The notes under the pieces were generated by a model. The model searched no databases. It saw only the letters and a list, made by a program, of their open reading frames with translations, and was not told the origin of the DNA. From NCBI GenBank assembly GCA_019636795.1, contig JAHBWW010000003.1, positions 1-64,000 on the forward strand: 64,000 nucleotides of DNA, given 5' to 3'. This DNA is from Phycisphaeraceae bacterium (lineage in GTDB: Bacteria; Planctomycetota; Phycisphaerae; Phycisphaerales; UBA1924). Each line of letters opens with the position of its first letter. The stretch's first letter is position 1. The position numbers were made by a program, and so were the translations under genes. Positions 39,714 through 48,543 of the stretch are shown here, piece by piece.

Positions 39714-40349
39714 TTAAAATTCACCAAAGTTACCGCGCGATGGGTCGGCAAAGAGCGGTGCCGCGAACACTTCGCGATACGGCAGGAGTTTGATACGGTC
39801 GATCGCCATCAAGGCCGATTCCGCATCGGCGAACGCAGCGACGCTGCGCAGGAAGAAGTCGGGAGTTCCCGGATAGAGCCCCGAATTGGCCGTGTCGCAG
39901 TGAATGGAATGCAGCGTGCCCTGCTCGGCGAGAACTTCGCGGCAGAATTCTCGGACAATTCCAGCCTGATCTTCGGTGCGAATCGTCGCACAAATGCACT
40001 TGTGCTCGCGAGGTTGCATCCGAACCACTTTCATCGATGCGCCGATGACGCCAAGAATCTCGGGGTCTTCGTGCGTCAGGAGTTGGCGCAGGCGAATCAA
40101 TCTAGCCATCTCCTGGAGGTCGCGCTTGGTCCCTCGCATCTCGAAGTCGAACCCGAAGTAGTTACTCGATCCGTCGCGACGCACGGACCCATCAAAGGTA
40201 TGGAAATACAGCCCGTTGCTGATTTCCTCGGCATTCAATGCCAAAGCGAGAACGATGCCAGGAATCTGGGGAACGCAACCCGAACCCATCAAACGTGGAA
40301 CCGGATCAAGGAGGAGTTTGCTGTAGGGTTTAAGAAATACGTTCGGCAT
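39714..40349 (-). CDS. Hypothetical ACT-like protein
   Basis: 211 residues from ATG 40349. The upstream extension of the frame is Arg/Pro-rich and not protein-like. The C-terminal part, HKCICATIRTEDQAGIVREF followed by CREVLAEQGTLHSIHCDT, has the signature of an ACT regulatory domain (E-D-x-x-GIV, then a helix and G-x-L-x-x-I). The middle (NYFGFDFEMRGTKRDLQEMA) may be another such unit. No catalytic domain is attached. ACT-only proteins usually bind small molecules such as amino acids or regulate partners; here neither is known. Lower GC than neighbours. Confidence 0.55.
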   Translation of the reverse strand: MPNVFLKPYSKLLLDPVPRLMGSGCVPQIPGIVLALALNAEEISNGLYFHTFDGSVRRDGSSNYFGFDFEMRGTKRDLQEMARLIRLRQLLTHEDPEILGVIGASMKVVRMQPREHKCICATIRTEDQAGIVREFCREVLAEQGTLHSIHCDTANSGLYPGTPDFFLRSVAAFADAESALMAIDRIKLLPYREVFAAPLFADPSRGNFGEF

Positions 40350-40723
40350 GATGGAAACAGCCTTTCTGTCGGCAAACTTGCGCAGAACACAAGTGGAAGC
40401 GACAACTACAAAGAAAATGTGCAGGTGAATGGTGCTCTTTCTGACGGGGGGCCAGCCCGTGAGGCCCACACATGGGGCCAGAACATCCGAAAAGAGGCCA
40501 CGTCGGGAAAGCGGTTGATCGTTCCCACGACGCCAGTGCCGAGAACCGGCACCATGAGTTATACAGCCAGAATTCGAGCGCGGTTGCAGAGACTTTTTCA
40601 GAATCTTCCGCAGACTTGGCAACATAAAGAAAACGCGAAGGGCAGGACAGTCGGCATCCTGATCGATAATGGGTTTGACGCCTGCCCGCTTCGCACGCCG
40701 GGGTTGGCGATACCCTCTGCCGC
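40350..40723. other. Divergent intergenic region, nothing recognised
   Basis: 374 bases between the ACT-like pair (-) and the flavin monooxygenase (+). No credible gene, tRNA, terminator or clear promoter. The promoters of both units should be here. Confidence 0.4.
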
Positions 40724-41935
40724 ATGAGAATCGCGGTGATCGGAAGTGGACCAGCCGGGCAGGCCGGTGCCGCGCTGCTGGCACGCAGCGGGCATGACGT
40801 CACGCTCTTCGAGCGGGCCGAAGCGCTGCGACCTGTCGGGGCGGGCCTGCTCCTGAGCCTCCCGGGACAGTCGGTGCTGCGGACGCTCGGCTGCACCGAC
40901 ACCTTTGAACAACTCTCAACGCCGATCCGCAGCCTCCGGGGCACGAATCATCGCGGCAAAGTTGTTCTCGACCTGCGCAGCGACGACTTGAACGCGGGCT
41001 CGGTCGGACGCGGCGTGCACCGCGCAGCCCTCGCGGCATTGCTCGATCAAGCCGTCGCTGCATCGGGCGCAGCGCAGCGGCTGGGCGTCGAGATCACCCG
41101 CTGCATGTCAAGCCCGCAGGGCGTCACGCTCCTTGATGCAGTCGATCAGGACTGCGGGTGCTTCGATCTCGTGGTCGCGGCCGATGGGGCGCGCAGTCGC
41201 ACACGAACCTCAAGCGGCGCAGCGATCGTGCGCCGAAACCGGGAGCAAGCGTGGGGTGCTCTGTGGTTTGTCGGGCCTGCCGCCGGAGACATGCCGACGG
41301 ATCAGTTGTGCCAGGTGTATCGCGGCACCGAAACAATGATCGGCTTCCTGCCTTCAGGGCGACTGACAGCGGATGGATTGCCGCTGGTGAGCATGTTCTG
41401 GAGCATCCGTCGGCGCGACTGGAATGGCCCGGCCGCGTTCGACTTTGCGCGGTGGCGCCTGGACGCTGAACGTCTCGCGCCGTTTGCACAGGAATTTCTG
41501 TCGCAGATCAGCGGGCCCGAGCAACTGATTTACGCATCGTACTGCGACGTGGTGCTGCGGAGGCCCTGGACAGGACGCATCGTGTTCATCGGCGATGCCG
41601 CACATGCGATGAGCCCGCAACTCGGACAGGGAGCCAGTCTCGGGCTGCTCGACGCGGCAACACTGGCCCGCGCGATCGAGCGTCATCCGCAACCGGAGCG
41701 GGCGTTTGTCGAATATGCCGCGGCACGGGCGCGGCATGTCCGCTTTTATCAGTTCGCATCGCGACACCTGACGATCGCGTTCCAGAGTGACTGGCCCTTG
41801 ATCGGTGCTGCGCGCGATGCGCTGCTCGGGCCGCTGTGCCGCCTGGGGCCGACTCGCGCCATCGGCATGGCGTCGCTTCTGGGTGTGGCGACGGGCGCGC
41901 TGGGCAGAATCAGTCTCGAACCTGCCGATGGCTGA
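40724..41935 (+). CDS. FAD-dependent monooxygenase (UbiH/PHBH type)
   Basis: A 403-residue flavoprotein of the aromatic-ring hydroxylase family. The N-terminal Rossmann motif RIAVIGSGPAGQAGAALLAR binds the FAD ADP moiety. The DG motif LVVAADGARSRTR lies at about 150-160, and the second FAD motif IVFIGDAAHAMSPQLGQGAS at about 285-305. The C-terminus is hydrophobic. The substrate cannot be read from the sequence. The gene is 50 bases upstream of nadC and is followed by birA, so a role in cofactor-related metabolism is possible but not shown. Confidence 0.88.
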   Translation: MRIAVIGSGPAGQAGAALLARSGHDVTLFERAEALRPVGAGLLLSLPGQSVLRTLGCTDTFEQLSTPIRSLRGTNHRGKVVLDLRSDDLNAGSVGRGVHRAALAALLDQAVAASGAAQRLGVEITRCMSSPQGVTLLDAVDQDCGCFDLVVAADGARSRTRTSSGAAIVRRNREQAWGALWFVGPAAGDMPTDQLCQVYRGTETMIGFLPSGRLTADGLPLVSMFWSIRRRDWNGPAAFDFARWRLDAERLAPFAQEFLSQISGPEQLIYASYCDVVLRRPWTGRIVFIGDAAHAMSPQLGQGASLGLLDAATLARAIERHPQPERAFVEYAAARARHVRFYQFASRHLTIAFQSDWPLIGAARDALLGPLCRLGPTRAIGMASLLGVATGALGRISLEPADG

Positions 41936-41988
41936 TTCCTGGCGGTTCGCGACGCTGCCCGGCGCTATGCGACCGCAACGCCTCTACC

Positions 41989-42909
41989 ATGCTCAGCATG
42001 AACCCCATCGCATGGAATCGTGCGCATGACACGCTTGCCCGGCGGCTGCTCGAACTGGCCCGCGATGAAGATCTCGGCCCGCAGGGTACAGACCTGACTG
42101 GATCTATCTTTCTCGATCCGCTCTCGCATGGACGAGCAGCCGTGGTCGCGCGAGAGAGCGGAGTTGCAGCGGGGCTGGCCCTTGTGCCGATGCTGCTCGA
42201 AGTCTTTGACGCGCGCGATGTGATCGTTCGGACGCCGATCAGCGATGGACAGGAGTTCGGCACCGGAGCCGCGCTGCTCACGCTCGAAGGCCCGCAGCAG
42301 ACGCTGGCCCGCATCGAACGCACGCTGCTCAACCTGGTCGGGCGGATGTGTGGCGTGGCAAGCCTGACGGCGGCGTACGTTGCACAAGCTGGCGGCGGCG
42401 CAAAGATCTACGACACGCGCAAGACCACGCCGGGGCTGCGTGTGTTCGAGAAGTACGCGGTACGCTGTGGCGGCGGGCACAACCATCGCATGAGCCTGGC
42501 CTCGGCGGTGCTCATCAAGGACAACCATCTGGCCGGTGCTGCGATTGCGGCCGGGTTCGATCTGAGCGAGGCGGTCGCGGACGCATCGCGCCGCGCGCGG
42601 GCCGAAGCACGCCGCGGGCCGGACTGGTTCTTCGAAATCGAGGTTGACACGCTCGAACAGTTCGAGCGCGTGCTTGCGGTCGAGCCGGGGCTGATCGATG
42701 TCGTGCTGCTCGACAACTTTTCGCTCGATGGGCTCGCGGCCGCCGCAGCACTGCGCCGCGCGCATCAGCCTGAGCTGGTGCTCGAAGCCTCGGGCGGTGT
42801 GCGACTGGCCACGGTGCCGGGCATCGCGCGCTCGGGCGTTGATCGCATCAGCGTCGGGGCGCTGACGCACAGCGCGATCAGCACCGACCTCGGGCTTGAC
42901 GCCACATGA
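41989..42909 (+). CDS. nadC: Nicotinate-nucleotide pyrophosphorylase (carboxylating), QPRTase
   Basis: About 306 residues from ATG 41989 (ATG 41998 is also possible). It converts quinolinate and PRPP to nicotinate mononucleotide, CO2 and diphosphate in NAD synthesis. Motifs: LEGPQQTLARIERTLLNLVG, KIYDTRKTTPGLRVFEKYAV, CGGGHNHRMSLASAVLIKDN and the C-terminal LEASGGVRLATVPGIARSGV. The catalytic Lys and Arg residues lie in TRKTTPGLR. It ends with a four-base overlap with birA. NAD metabolism recurs in the nearby nadK. Confidence 0.95.
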   Translation: MLSMNPIAWNRAHDTLARRLLELARDEDLGPQGTDLTGSIFLDPLSHGRAAVVARESGVAAGLALVPMLLEVFDARDVIVRTPISDGQEFGTGAALLTLEGPQQTLARIERTLLNLVGRMCGVASLTAAYVAQAGGGAKIYDTRKTTPGLRVFEKYAVRCGGGHNHRMSLASAVLIKDNHLAGAAIAAGFDLSEAVADASRRARAEARRGPDWFFEIEVDTLEQFERVLAVEPGLIDVVLLDNFSLDGLAAAAALRRAHQPELVLEASGGVRLATVPGIARSGVDRISVGALTHSAISTDLGLDAT

Positions 42910-43673
42910 ACGACCAGACACTGCATAACTGGCACGACGCGATCGAGGCCGCGCTCGATGGCCATGTGCTACGGCGCGTGCGGGTGCTGACCGAAACCGG
43001 CAGCACACAGGACGCCGCCTTTGCCGCCGCCACCGAACCTGGTCTGGTGGTTGTGGCCGGTCGGCAGACTTGCGGACGCGGGCGGCTGGGGCGCGCGTGG
43101 CAGAGCGATGACAGCGGCGTGGCCATGTCGTGCGTGATCAGCGTACCGCACGACGCACGCCAGGCGTGGCGTTTGCCTATCGCTGCAGGCCTGGCGGCCG
43201 CGTCGGCGTGCGATGAAGCCCTCGGCAGGCGGCGATGCCGCGTGCGCTGGCCAAACGATGTCATCGAACCGGATGCTCAGCGCAAACTCGCGGGCGCGCT
43301 CGTCGAGGTGCGCAGCAATCTGGCATGCATCGGCATCGGCATCAACGTGCTCGAACGCGAATGGCCCCAGGACCTGCAAGGCCTGGCGGTTTCGCTGGAG
43401 GCTCTGGGCTCAACGAGCAGCCGCCTTGATGTGATGTGCAGCCTTGCCCGGCATCTCCCACGCTGCCTTCAGACTCCCGATCACGATTTGATCAAATACT
43501 GGCGCGAGCGCGAGATGCTGATCGGCCGCAGAGCAACCTTTGCTCAGGGCACGCGGCGTGTGTCGGGCATCGTGCGCGAGATTGACCCGACCGGAGCGAT
43601 TGTCATCGCGCTCGATGACGGGCAGATCGAAGTACTTAATGCAGCAGTCGCGACGCTGATCGAATGGGACTGA
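42906..43673 (+). CDS. birA: Biotin-[acetyl-CoA-carboxylase] ligase
   Basis: 255 residues. It attaches biotin to the carboxyl carrier protein of acetyl-CoA carboxylase using ATP. The biotinyl-AMP binding loop is CGRGRLGRAWQSDDSGVAMS. RVRWPNDVIEPDAQRKLAGA contains the RWPND motif and the catalytic Lys. ACIGIGINVLE and a C-terminal SH3-like domain (ATFAQGTRRVSGIVREIDPT) complete the enzyme. There is no N-terminal winged helix, so this is a monofunctional ligase and not a repressor. ATG overlaps the nadC stop (ATGA). Confidence 0.94.
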   Translation: MNDQTLHNWHDAIEAALDGHVLRRVRVLTETGSTQDAAFAAATEPGLVVVAGRQTCGRGRLGRAWQSDDSGVAMSCVISVPHDARQAWRLPIAAGLAAASACDEALGRRRCRVRWPNDVIEPDAQRKLAGALVEVRSNLACIGIGINVLEREWPQDLQGLAVSLEALGSTSSRLDVMCSLARHLPRCLQTPDHDLIKYWREREMLIGRRATFAQGTRRVSGIVREIDPTGAIVIALDDGQIEVLNAAVATLIEWD

Positions 43674-43679
43674 TGCGCG

Positions 43680-44591
43680 TCACGCCCGTGAAGCGGCGCT
43701 CGGGCCGACGAGCCCCATCATGCGACCGAGCGTGCGGACGGATTCCTTGACGGTCATCGGAGGCGGATTGGCAGCGTTGTGATGCAGGACGATGAGCGTG
43801 TTGTCGTCACCGATGGGCTCATCATCCGCGTGAGCCCTCGCTCCTTCGATGAGGCGGCGACCGAAGTTCTCGCTGCGCGACCCATCGGCCTCGGCAGCGA
43901 CGCGCAGCAGCCCCTCTACGCCCAGTTGCCGCCCCCTGCGATCACGTGCTTCCATCAGCGCGTCGGTGTGCAGCACCACGAGATCGTGAGGGTCAAGATG
44001 AACCGCAAACTGGTCGTATCCGGTGGGCTCGATGATGCCCAGTGGCAGATTGCGCACCCCCACCGCCGAGGCATCGCTCGTCACGACGCCCGGGGTTGCA
44101 GCCGTCAACGCCATCCATGCTCCCTGGTCAGCGCGATACAGAAGCGGCGGCGGGTGACCGGCGTTGACAAGGATCAAGTGATCGGTCGGCGCCCAATAGG
44201 TCGCAAGCACGGCTGTGGCAAAGACGCCCGAGTCTGAGATGCGCCCGAACTGTTCATTGAGTGATTGCGCAAAGCGGGCCTGATTCGGCGTGTTGATGTG
44301 CTTGCGCATCATCGAGCGGAGCCTGGTTGCAATCTCGCCGACGGCCGAACCATGGCCCGAAACGTCGGCAAGGGCCATGCGCGCGATGTTCCCAGAGCCG
44401 CACAGCGAGAGGTAATACACGTCTCCACCCTCGGCATCCCCCTTGTACGGCTCGCTGAGCACATGCACATCGAGCCCGGGCGTCGAAAACTGTTGGTCAG
44501 CCGCATCAACACCACCCCAGATATCCATGCAACTGAGCGTGAGCGGGCCGGCGTCGCATCGAAGGCAGTCCTGCGGAATGTTGTCCTTCAT
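43680..44591 (-). CDS. PP2C-type phosphatase (SpoIIE/RsbU family)
   Basis: 303 residues. The single catalytic domain has the manganese-binding and core motifs GDAEGGDVYYLSLC, RMALADVSGHGSAVGEIA, LILVNAGHPPPLLYR, VVLHTDALMEARDRRG and GDDNTLIVL. Such phosphatases act on anti-anti-sigma factors or similar phosphoproteins. No sensory domain is attached; the N-terminal 30 residues are Cys-rich (CLRCDAGPLTLSC). Its ATG overlaps the nadK stop by four bases, so it is the last gene of the polyprenyl-dxs-nadK unit. An anti-sigma partner is not in the window. Confidence 0.88.
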   Translation of the reverse strand: MKDNIPQDCLRCDAGPLTLSCMDIWGGVDAADQQFSTPGLDVHVLSEPYKGDAEGGDVYYLSLCGSGNIARMALADVSGHGSAVGEIATRLRSMMRKHINTPNQARFAQSLNEQFGRISDSGVFATAVLATYWAPTDHLILVNAGHPPPLLYRADQGAWMALTAATPGVVTSDASAVGVRNLPLGIIEPTGYDQFAVHLDPHDLVVLHTDALMEARDRRGRQLGVEGLLRVAAEADGSRSENFGRRLIEGARAHADDEPIGDDNTLIVLHHNAANPPPMTVKESVRTLGRMMGLVGPSAASRA

Positions 44592-45460
44592 CGCGTGCGC
44601 TCCTTGGGCGCGGCGGCCCAGTGCATTTTGCCAAGCAGGGTCTGCCAGTAACTTACGTCAGGGTCGATGACAAGCTGAACCTGCTGATGCGTGCTGCGAA
44701 ACTCGACGCGATCGCCAGCGTGAATGCGGTGCGGCCTCTGACCATCGGCGACCAGTGTTGTGCCGCCTTCGTCGCTGTCGTTGACGCGATCCATGCGCAG
44801 TTCGATGCGGCTGGAGGTCGGAACGACGATCGGACGGAATGAAAGCGAATGTGCAGCGATCGGGGTGATGCATACACCTTCGACGCCGGGGACCACGATC
44901 GGGCCGCCCGCACTGACGTTGTACGCGGTCGAACCCATCGGCGAGGAAACAATGAGCCCGTCACCACTGACGGCCGGTCCAGGCTCGCCGTCGATCGACA
45001 AGGCCAGAGAGATCATGCGAAACGGCGGACCGGCGGTGACCACGAACTCATTGGCTGCAATGGCTTCGAAGCGGGGTTCGCGCTCGCCCGCGCTGGTCAC
45101 GCTCGCACCGAGCATCGGGAGTTGCCGAAGCGGCAGAGGCGCATCGCCAAAGAGCGAAGCCGCGTGCTGGCTCAGCGTAGTCATCTCAAATCCGGCCATG
45201 AAACCGACGCGGCCAAGATTCACCCCCAGCATCGGTTTGCCCAGCGGCAGGCATCGTCGCACCGCCGACAGCAACGAGCCATCACCACCGAGCACAACGA
45301 CCAGATCAACCTCGCTTGACGATGGCAGTGGTTCATCGGAACCTGTAGCCAGCACGCTGGCCACCCGGCCGTGAGCGCGCACGAGCGCAAGCACGCTCTC
45401 GAGCGCTGCGGCAGCGTCCGGCTTGGTTCGGTTCACGATCACCAGTACCGAGCGGGACAT
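44588..45460 (-). CDS. nadK: NAD kinase
   Basis: 290 residues from ATG 45460, which follows CCTAGGAGCG on the reverse strand. It phosphorylates NAD to NADP. Motifs: the ATP-binding VVVLGGDGSLLSAVRRC (GGDG), LGVNLGRVGFMAGF, ISGDG-type AVSGDGLIVSSPMGSTAYNV (GSTAY) and GPIVVPGVEGVCITPIAAH. The gene lies ten bases after the dxs stop. NADPH is needed by the reductase that follows Dxs in the MEP pathway, so co-expression with dxs makes metabolic sense (inference). Confidence 0.95.
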   Translation of the reverse strand: MSRSVLVIVNRTKPDAAAALESVLALVRAHGRVASVLATGSDEPLPSSSEVDLVVVLGGDGSLLSAVRRCLPLGKPMLGVNLGRVGFMAGFEMTTLSQHAASLFGDAPLPLRQLPMLGASVTSAGEREPRFEAIAANEFVVTAGPPFRMISLALSIDGEPGPAVSGDGLIVSSPMGSTAYNVSAGGPIVVPGVEGVCITPIAAHSLSFRPIVVPTSSRIELRMDRVNDSDEGGTTLVADGQRPHRIHAGDRVEFRSTHQQVQLVIDPDVSYWQTLLGKMHWAAAPKERTR

Positions 45461-45470
45461 CGGAACGCTC

Positions 45471-47471
45471 CTAGGAACGAGTCTGGCTTGGGGTTCCCGC
45501 GGGGCGGGTCTGGACGATCGACGCTGGTGGTTTGCCCATTGGATGCCGGTCAATGGCCTCGCGGATCGCGCGAGCGATGCCTGCGACATCGATCCCCGCT
45601 TCGGCCAACTGAGAAGAACGCGAATCGTGGTGAATCCACGAGTCGGGCAGGCCCAGTCGCGTGCACAGAGCAGCACTCAGCCCCATCTCGGTCGCGGCCT
45701 CGATGACGGCCGACCCGAAGCCCCCCACCGTGCTGTGGTCCTCGACGGTGATGACCGGTCGTCCGCTCGCGACTGCAGCGTGCACGAGGTCCGCATCAAC
45801 AGGTTTGGCAAAGCGTGCGTCGTAGACCGCTACTGCGTACTCAGGACCGACTTCGGCAGCCGCCCGCAGCGCGTCGAGCGCCGGTGTGCCGAAGCCGAGC
45901 ACAATGACATCGGGCTTGGCGCCGTTGCGTACATCGAGTGCTGGCGTAAGGCATCGAGCCTTTCCAAGTTCGAAGGGCGGGCAGACATGCGTCGAGAGCA
46001 TCGCGCTGACATCATCGCGCGGATAGCGCACAGCTGTCAAGCCCTCGTCATACTCGCGCATGAACTCGAGCGAAGCGCACAGGCTCGGCTCGTCGATCGC
46101 CGCCATCAGCACTGCGCCCGGCAAAGTGCGCAGCAGGGCAATGTCGCAAAAGCCATGATGTACCGCCCCGTCGCCTCCGACCAGACCTGCACGATCGAGG
46201 CACAGACGCACCGCCAGGCCCTGGAGCGCGACCTCCTGAAACGCCTGATCAAATGCGCGTTGAAGAAACGTCGAATACACGGCAAAGAAGGGACGCATGC
46301 CGGTCTTGGCAAGCCCTGCCATCATGTCCATGCCGTGCGATTCGCAGATGCCTACGTCCCAAGTCCGATCGGGGAACTGTTCTATGGCTTTGGTTACACC
46401 GGTGCCGTCAGGCATCGCTGCGGTGCAGGCCACCACGCGATCATCGCGACTCATGATGTCGATCAGCGCGTCGCCGAACGCACTGGTGAACGATCGCCCG
46501 GAGGATCGGATCTCGATACGACATCCGAGAGATTCGGCCCGCTCGACACGGAACGGGCTGGGCGAGTGGAACATCGTCGCGTCCTCTTCCGCAACATCCA
46601 ATCCTCGCCCCTTGATCGTCTTGACGTGCAGCACCATCGGACGATCCATATCACGGGCTTCGGTCAGAAACTCGATCAGCGTCGGCAGGTCGTGCCCGTC
46701 GATCGGGCCCACCGTCAGTAGCCCGAACTTTTCAAACCACGCATCTTCGCTCACCAGCGCCTTGGTCGCTTCTCCAGCGCGGTGGTAGGCTTCTCCGAGC
46801 ACGGACCCACCCGGGATATGCCGAAGAATCTGCCTGGCACCCTTCTTGAAGTCGCCATAGGTGTGGCTGACGCGGACGCGATCAAAATAGCCCGCGATCG
46901 CGCCCTGCGGCTTCGAGATCGACATGCCGTTGTCATTGAGAATGACGAGGAACTGCCGCTTGAGTGTCCCGGCGTTGTTCAGGCCTTCCATCGCCACGCC
47001 ATTGACGATCGACGCATCGCCGATGAGCGTCACGACGCAGCGCCCGCTCGCGTTGGTTTTCGGATGGAAGGATTCATTGCGAAGTTGATCGCCACGCGCC
47101 ATCCCAACGGCGGTGGAGATGCCGGTTCCAGCGTGCCCGACGCGGAACAGATCGTAAATCGATTCCGAAGGCTCGGGGAACCCCGCCATGCCTTCGCGCG
47201 TCCGTAACTTCCCGAGCATGCCTGCCCGACCGGTGAGCAGTTTGTGCGGGTAGCACTGGTGCCCGACATCGAAGAGCAGGCGGTCGTGAGCGAAGTCGAA
47301 GACCCGGTGCATGGCGATCGTGAGTTCGACCACGCCCAGATTGGGAGCCAGGTGTCCCCCGGTCTGTTGCACCTGAGAGATAATCGCTTCGCGAATCTCC
47401 TGAGCGAGTCGATCAAGATCCGCCAGCGACATAGTGCGCAGGTCAGCCGGGCTTGTGAGTGTTGAGAGCAT
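45471..47471 (-). CDS. dxs: 1-deoxy-D-xylulose-5-phosphate synthase
   Basis: 666 residues from ATG 47471 (GTG 47477 is the alternative). It condenses pyruvate and glyceraldehyde-3-phosphate with thiamine diphosphate, the first step of the MEP isoprenoid pathway. Motifs: TGGHLAPNLGVVELTIAMHR, FDVGHQCYPHKLLTGR, GHAGTGISTAVGMA, the ThDP-binding VTLIGDASIVNGVAMEGLNN, NDNGMSIS, FGLLTVGPIDGHD, the catalytic ICESHGMDMMAGLAKTG, and RAGLVGGDGAVHHG in the second domain. The FAEQHAV of the family is CESHGMD here, but the catalytic Glu is kept. It follows the polyprenyl synthase gene. Confidence 0.94.
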   Translation of the reverse strand: MLSTLTSPADLRTMSLADLDRLAQEIREAIISQVQQTGGHLAPNLGVVELTIAMHRVFDFAHDRLLFDVGHQCYPHKLLTGRAGMLGKLRTREGMAGFPEPSESIYDLFRVGHAGTGISTAVGMARGDQLRNESFHPKTNASGRCVVTLIGDASIVNGVAMEGLNNAGTLKRQFLVILNDNGMSISKPQGAIAGYFDRVRVSHTYGDFKKGARQILRHIPGGSVLGEAYHRAGEATKALVSEDAWFEKFGLLTVGPIDGHDLPTLIEFLTEARDMDRPMVLHVKTIKGRGLDVAEEDATMFHSPSPFRVERAESLGCRIEIRSSGRSFTSAFGDALIDIMSRDDRVVACTAAMPDGTGVTKAIEQFPDRTWDVGICESHGMDMMAGLAKTGMRPFFAVYSTFLQRAFDQAFQEVALQGLAVRLCLDRAGLVGGDGAVHHGFCDIALLRTLPGAVLMAAIDEPSLCASLEFMREYDEGLTAVRYPRDDVSAMLSTHVCPPFELGKARCLTPALDVRNGAKPDVIVLGFGTPALDALRAAAEVGPEYAVAVYDARFAKPVDADLVHAAVASGRPVITVEDHSTVGGFGSAVIEAATEMGLSAALCTRLGLPDSWIHHDSRSSQLAEAGIDVAGIARAIREAIDRHPMGKPPASIVQTRPAGTPSQTRS

Positions 47472-47548
47472 ATTCACGCCTGTATTGTTCGCACGACGGT
47501 GTTCGGTTTCAGAGATTCCTGAAACTTTTATGTTGATCGGTCACGGTC

Positions 47549-48445
47549 CTATCGAGTCCGCCCGCCAAGATACTCCAAAAGGCTGATGAGGGTCGAGGTC
47601 GAAGGCCCCAGCGACCGGGCGAACGCGGCTGCTTCATCGGTCAGTCTTTGGATTTCCACCCTCGATTCTTCCACTCCAAGCACTCCGGGATAGGTCAGTT
47701 TGCCAGCCTGCCCATCCTTACCAGTGCGCTTGCCCGTGTGTTCAGTCGGCTGTTCAACATCGAGCAGATCGTCAACAATCTGGTACATCAGCCCGATTGA
47801 TTCGGCGTACCCGGTCACAGCCTCAAGCGCGTTCTCGGTCCCACCGACCGCGATGACCCCCATCCTGCACGAAGCCCGAATCAGGGCTCCGGTCTTCTGC
47901 CAGTGAATCTGCCGGAGCCTTTCGAGTTCGGACTGGTCAGGCCCGAACCCGCCGAGCGTGTCATGCACCTGCCCCGCGATCATGCCCATGGTGCCATCCG
48001 CAAGTTCGCCGATCAATCGAGCCCGGGTTGCGTCCGGAAGCGATGACTTGCGGATGACATCGAACGCCAGAGCAAGCATCGCATCCCCTGCCAGTATGGC
48101 CAGGGCTTCGCCTGCATGAATATGCAGCGTCGGTTTACCTCGGCGCAGTGTGTCATTGTCCATCGCAGGCAGGTCGTCATGCACCAGGCTGAACGCGTGA
48201 ATCAGTTCAACAGCCGCTCCGGCGGGCAGCGTCTGAGCGCCATCGCCACCCGCTGCCTCCCCACAGACGTACGCGAGGATCGGGCGCAGACGCTTGCCGC
48301 CATCAAGCAGCGCATAGGCGATCGCATCGGTCAGAATCGCAGGCAAGGACAGACCCTCGACGATCGCCGCGAGGAATCGGTCGATCTCGTCGCGCGGAGC
48401 CGCGAGCAGTTCATGGACGAAATCCACATCTCGACTTTTCGACAT
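47549..48445 (-). CDS. Polyprenyl synthetase (farnesyl/geranylgeranyl diphosphate synthase)
   Basis: 298 residues from ATG 48445, preceded by GGAGG. It adds isopentenyl diphosphate units to allylic diphosphates. The first Asp-rich motif is FSLVHDDLPAMDNDTLRRGK and the second is LMYQIVDDLLDVEQPTEHTG. LLDGGKRLRPILAY binds the substrate diphosphate. KLTYPGVLGVEES is typical of the IspA group of C15/C20 synthases; chain length cannot be fixed by eye. First gene of the isoprenoid unit with dxs 77 bases downstream. Confidence 0.93.
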   Translation of the reverse strand: MSKSRDVDFVHELLAAPRDEIDRFLAAIVEGLSLPAILTDAIAYALLDGGKRLRPILAYVCGEAAGGDGAQTLPAGAAVELIHAFSLVHDDLPAMDNDTLRRGKPTLHIHAGEALAILAGDAMLALAFDVIRKSSLPDATRARLIGELADGTMGMIAGQVHDTLGGFGPDQSELERLRQIHWQKTGALIRASCRMGVIAVGGTENALEAVTGYAESIGLMYQIVDDLLDVEQPTEHTGKRTGKDGQAGKLTYPGVLGVEESRVEIQRLTDEAAAFARSLGPSTSTLISLLEYLGGRTR

Positions 48446-48543
48446 TGATCCTCCATGACCTGCAAGCCTGCCCTCGAAGATCCTCTCAAAAGCGAGTATA
48501 TGGTTCGGACGCATCGCATGCCCAAGCAAGATACTATCTCGCC

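Noticed and set aside
39195-40727. 510-residue open frame on + across the ACT-like genes
   Set aside because: It lies antisense to two frames with a ribosome binding site and ACT-like pattern, has no domain of its own and crosses the intergenic gap.
47508-47532. GTTTCAG/CTGAAAC hairpin followed by TTTTA as a terminator
   Set aside because: The T-run is on the + strand while both neighbouring genes are on -, so it cannot end their transcripts. It may be chance.
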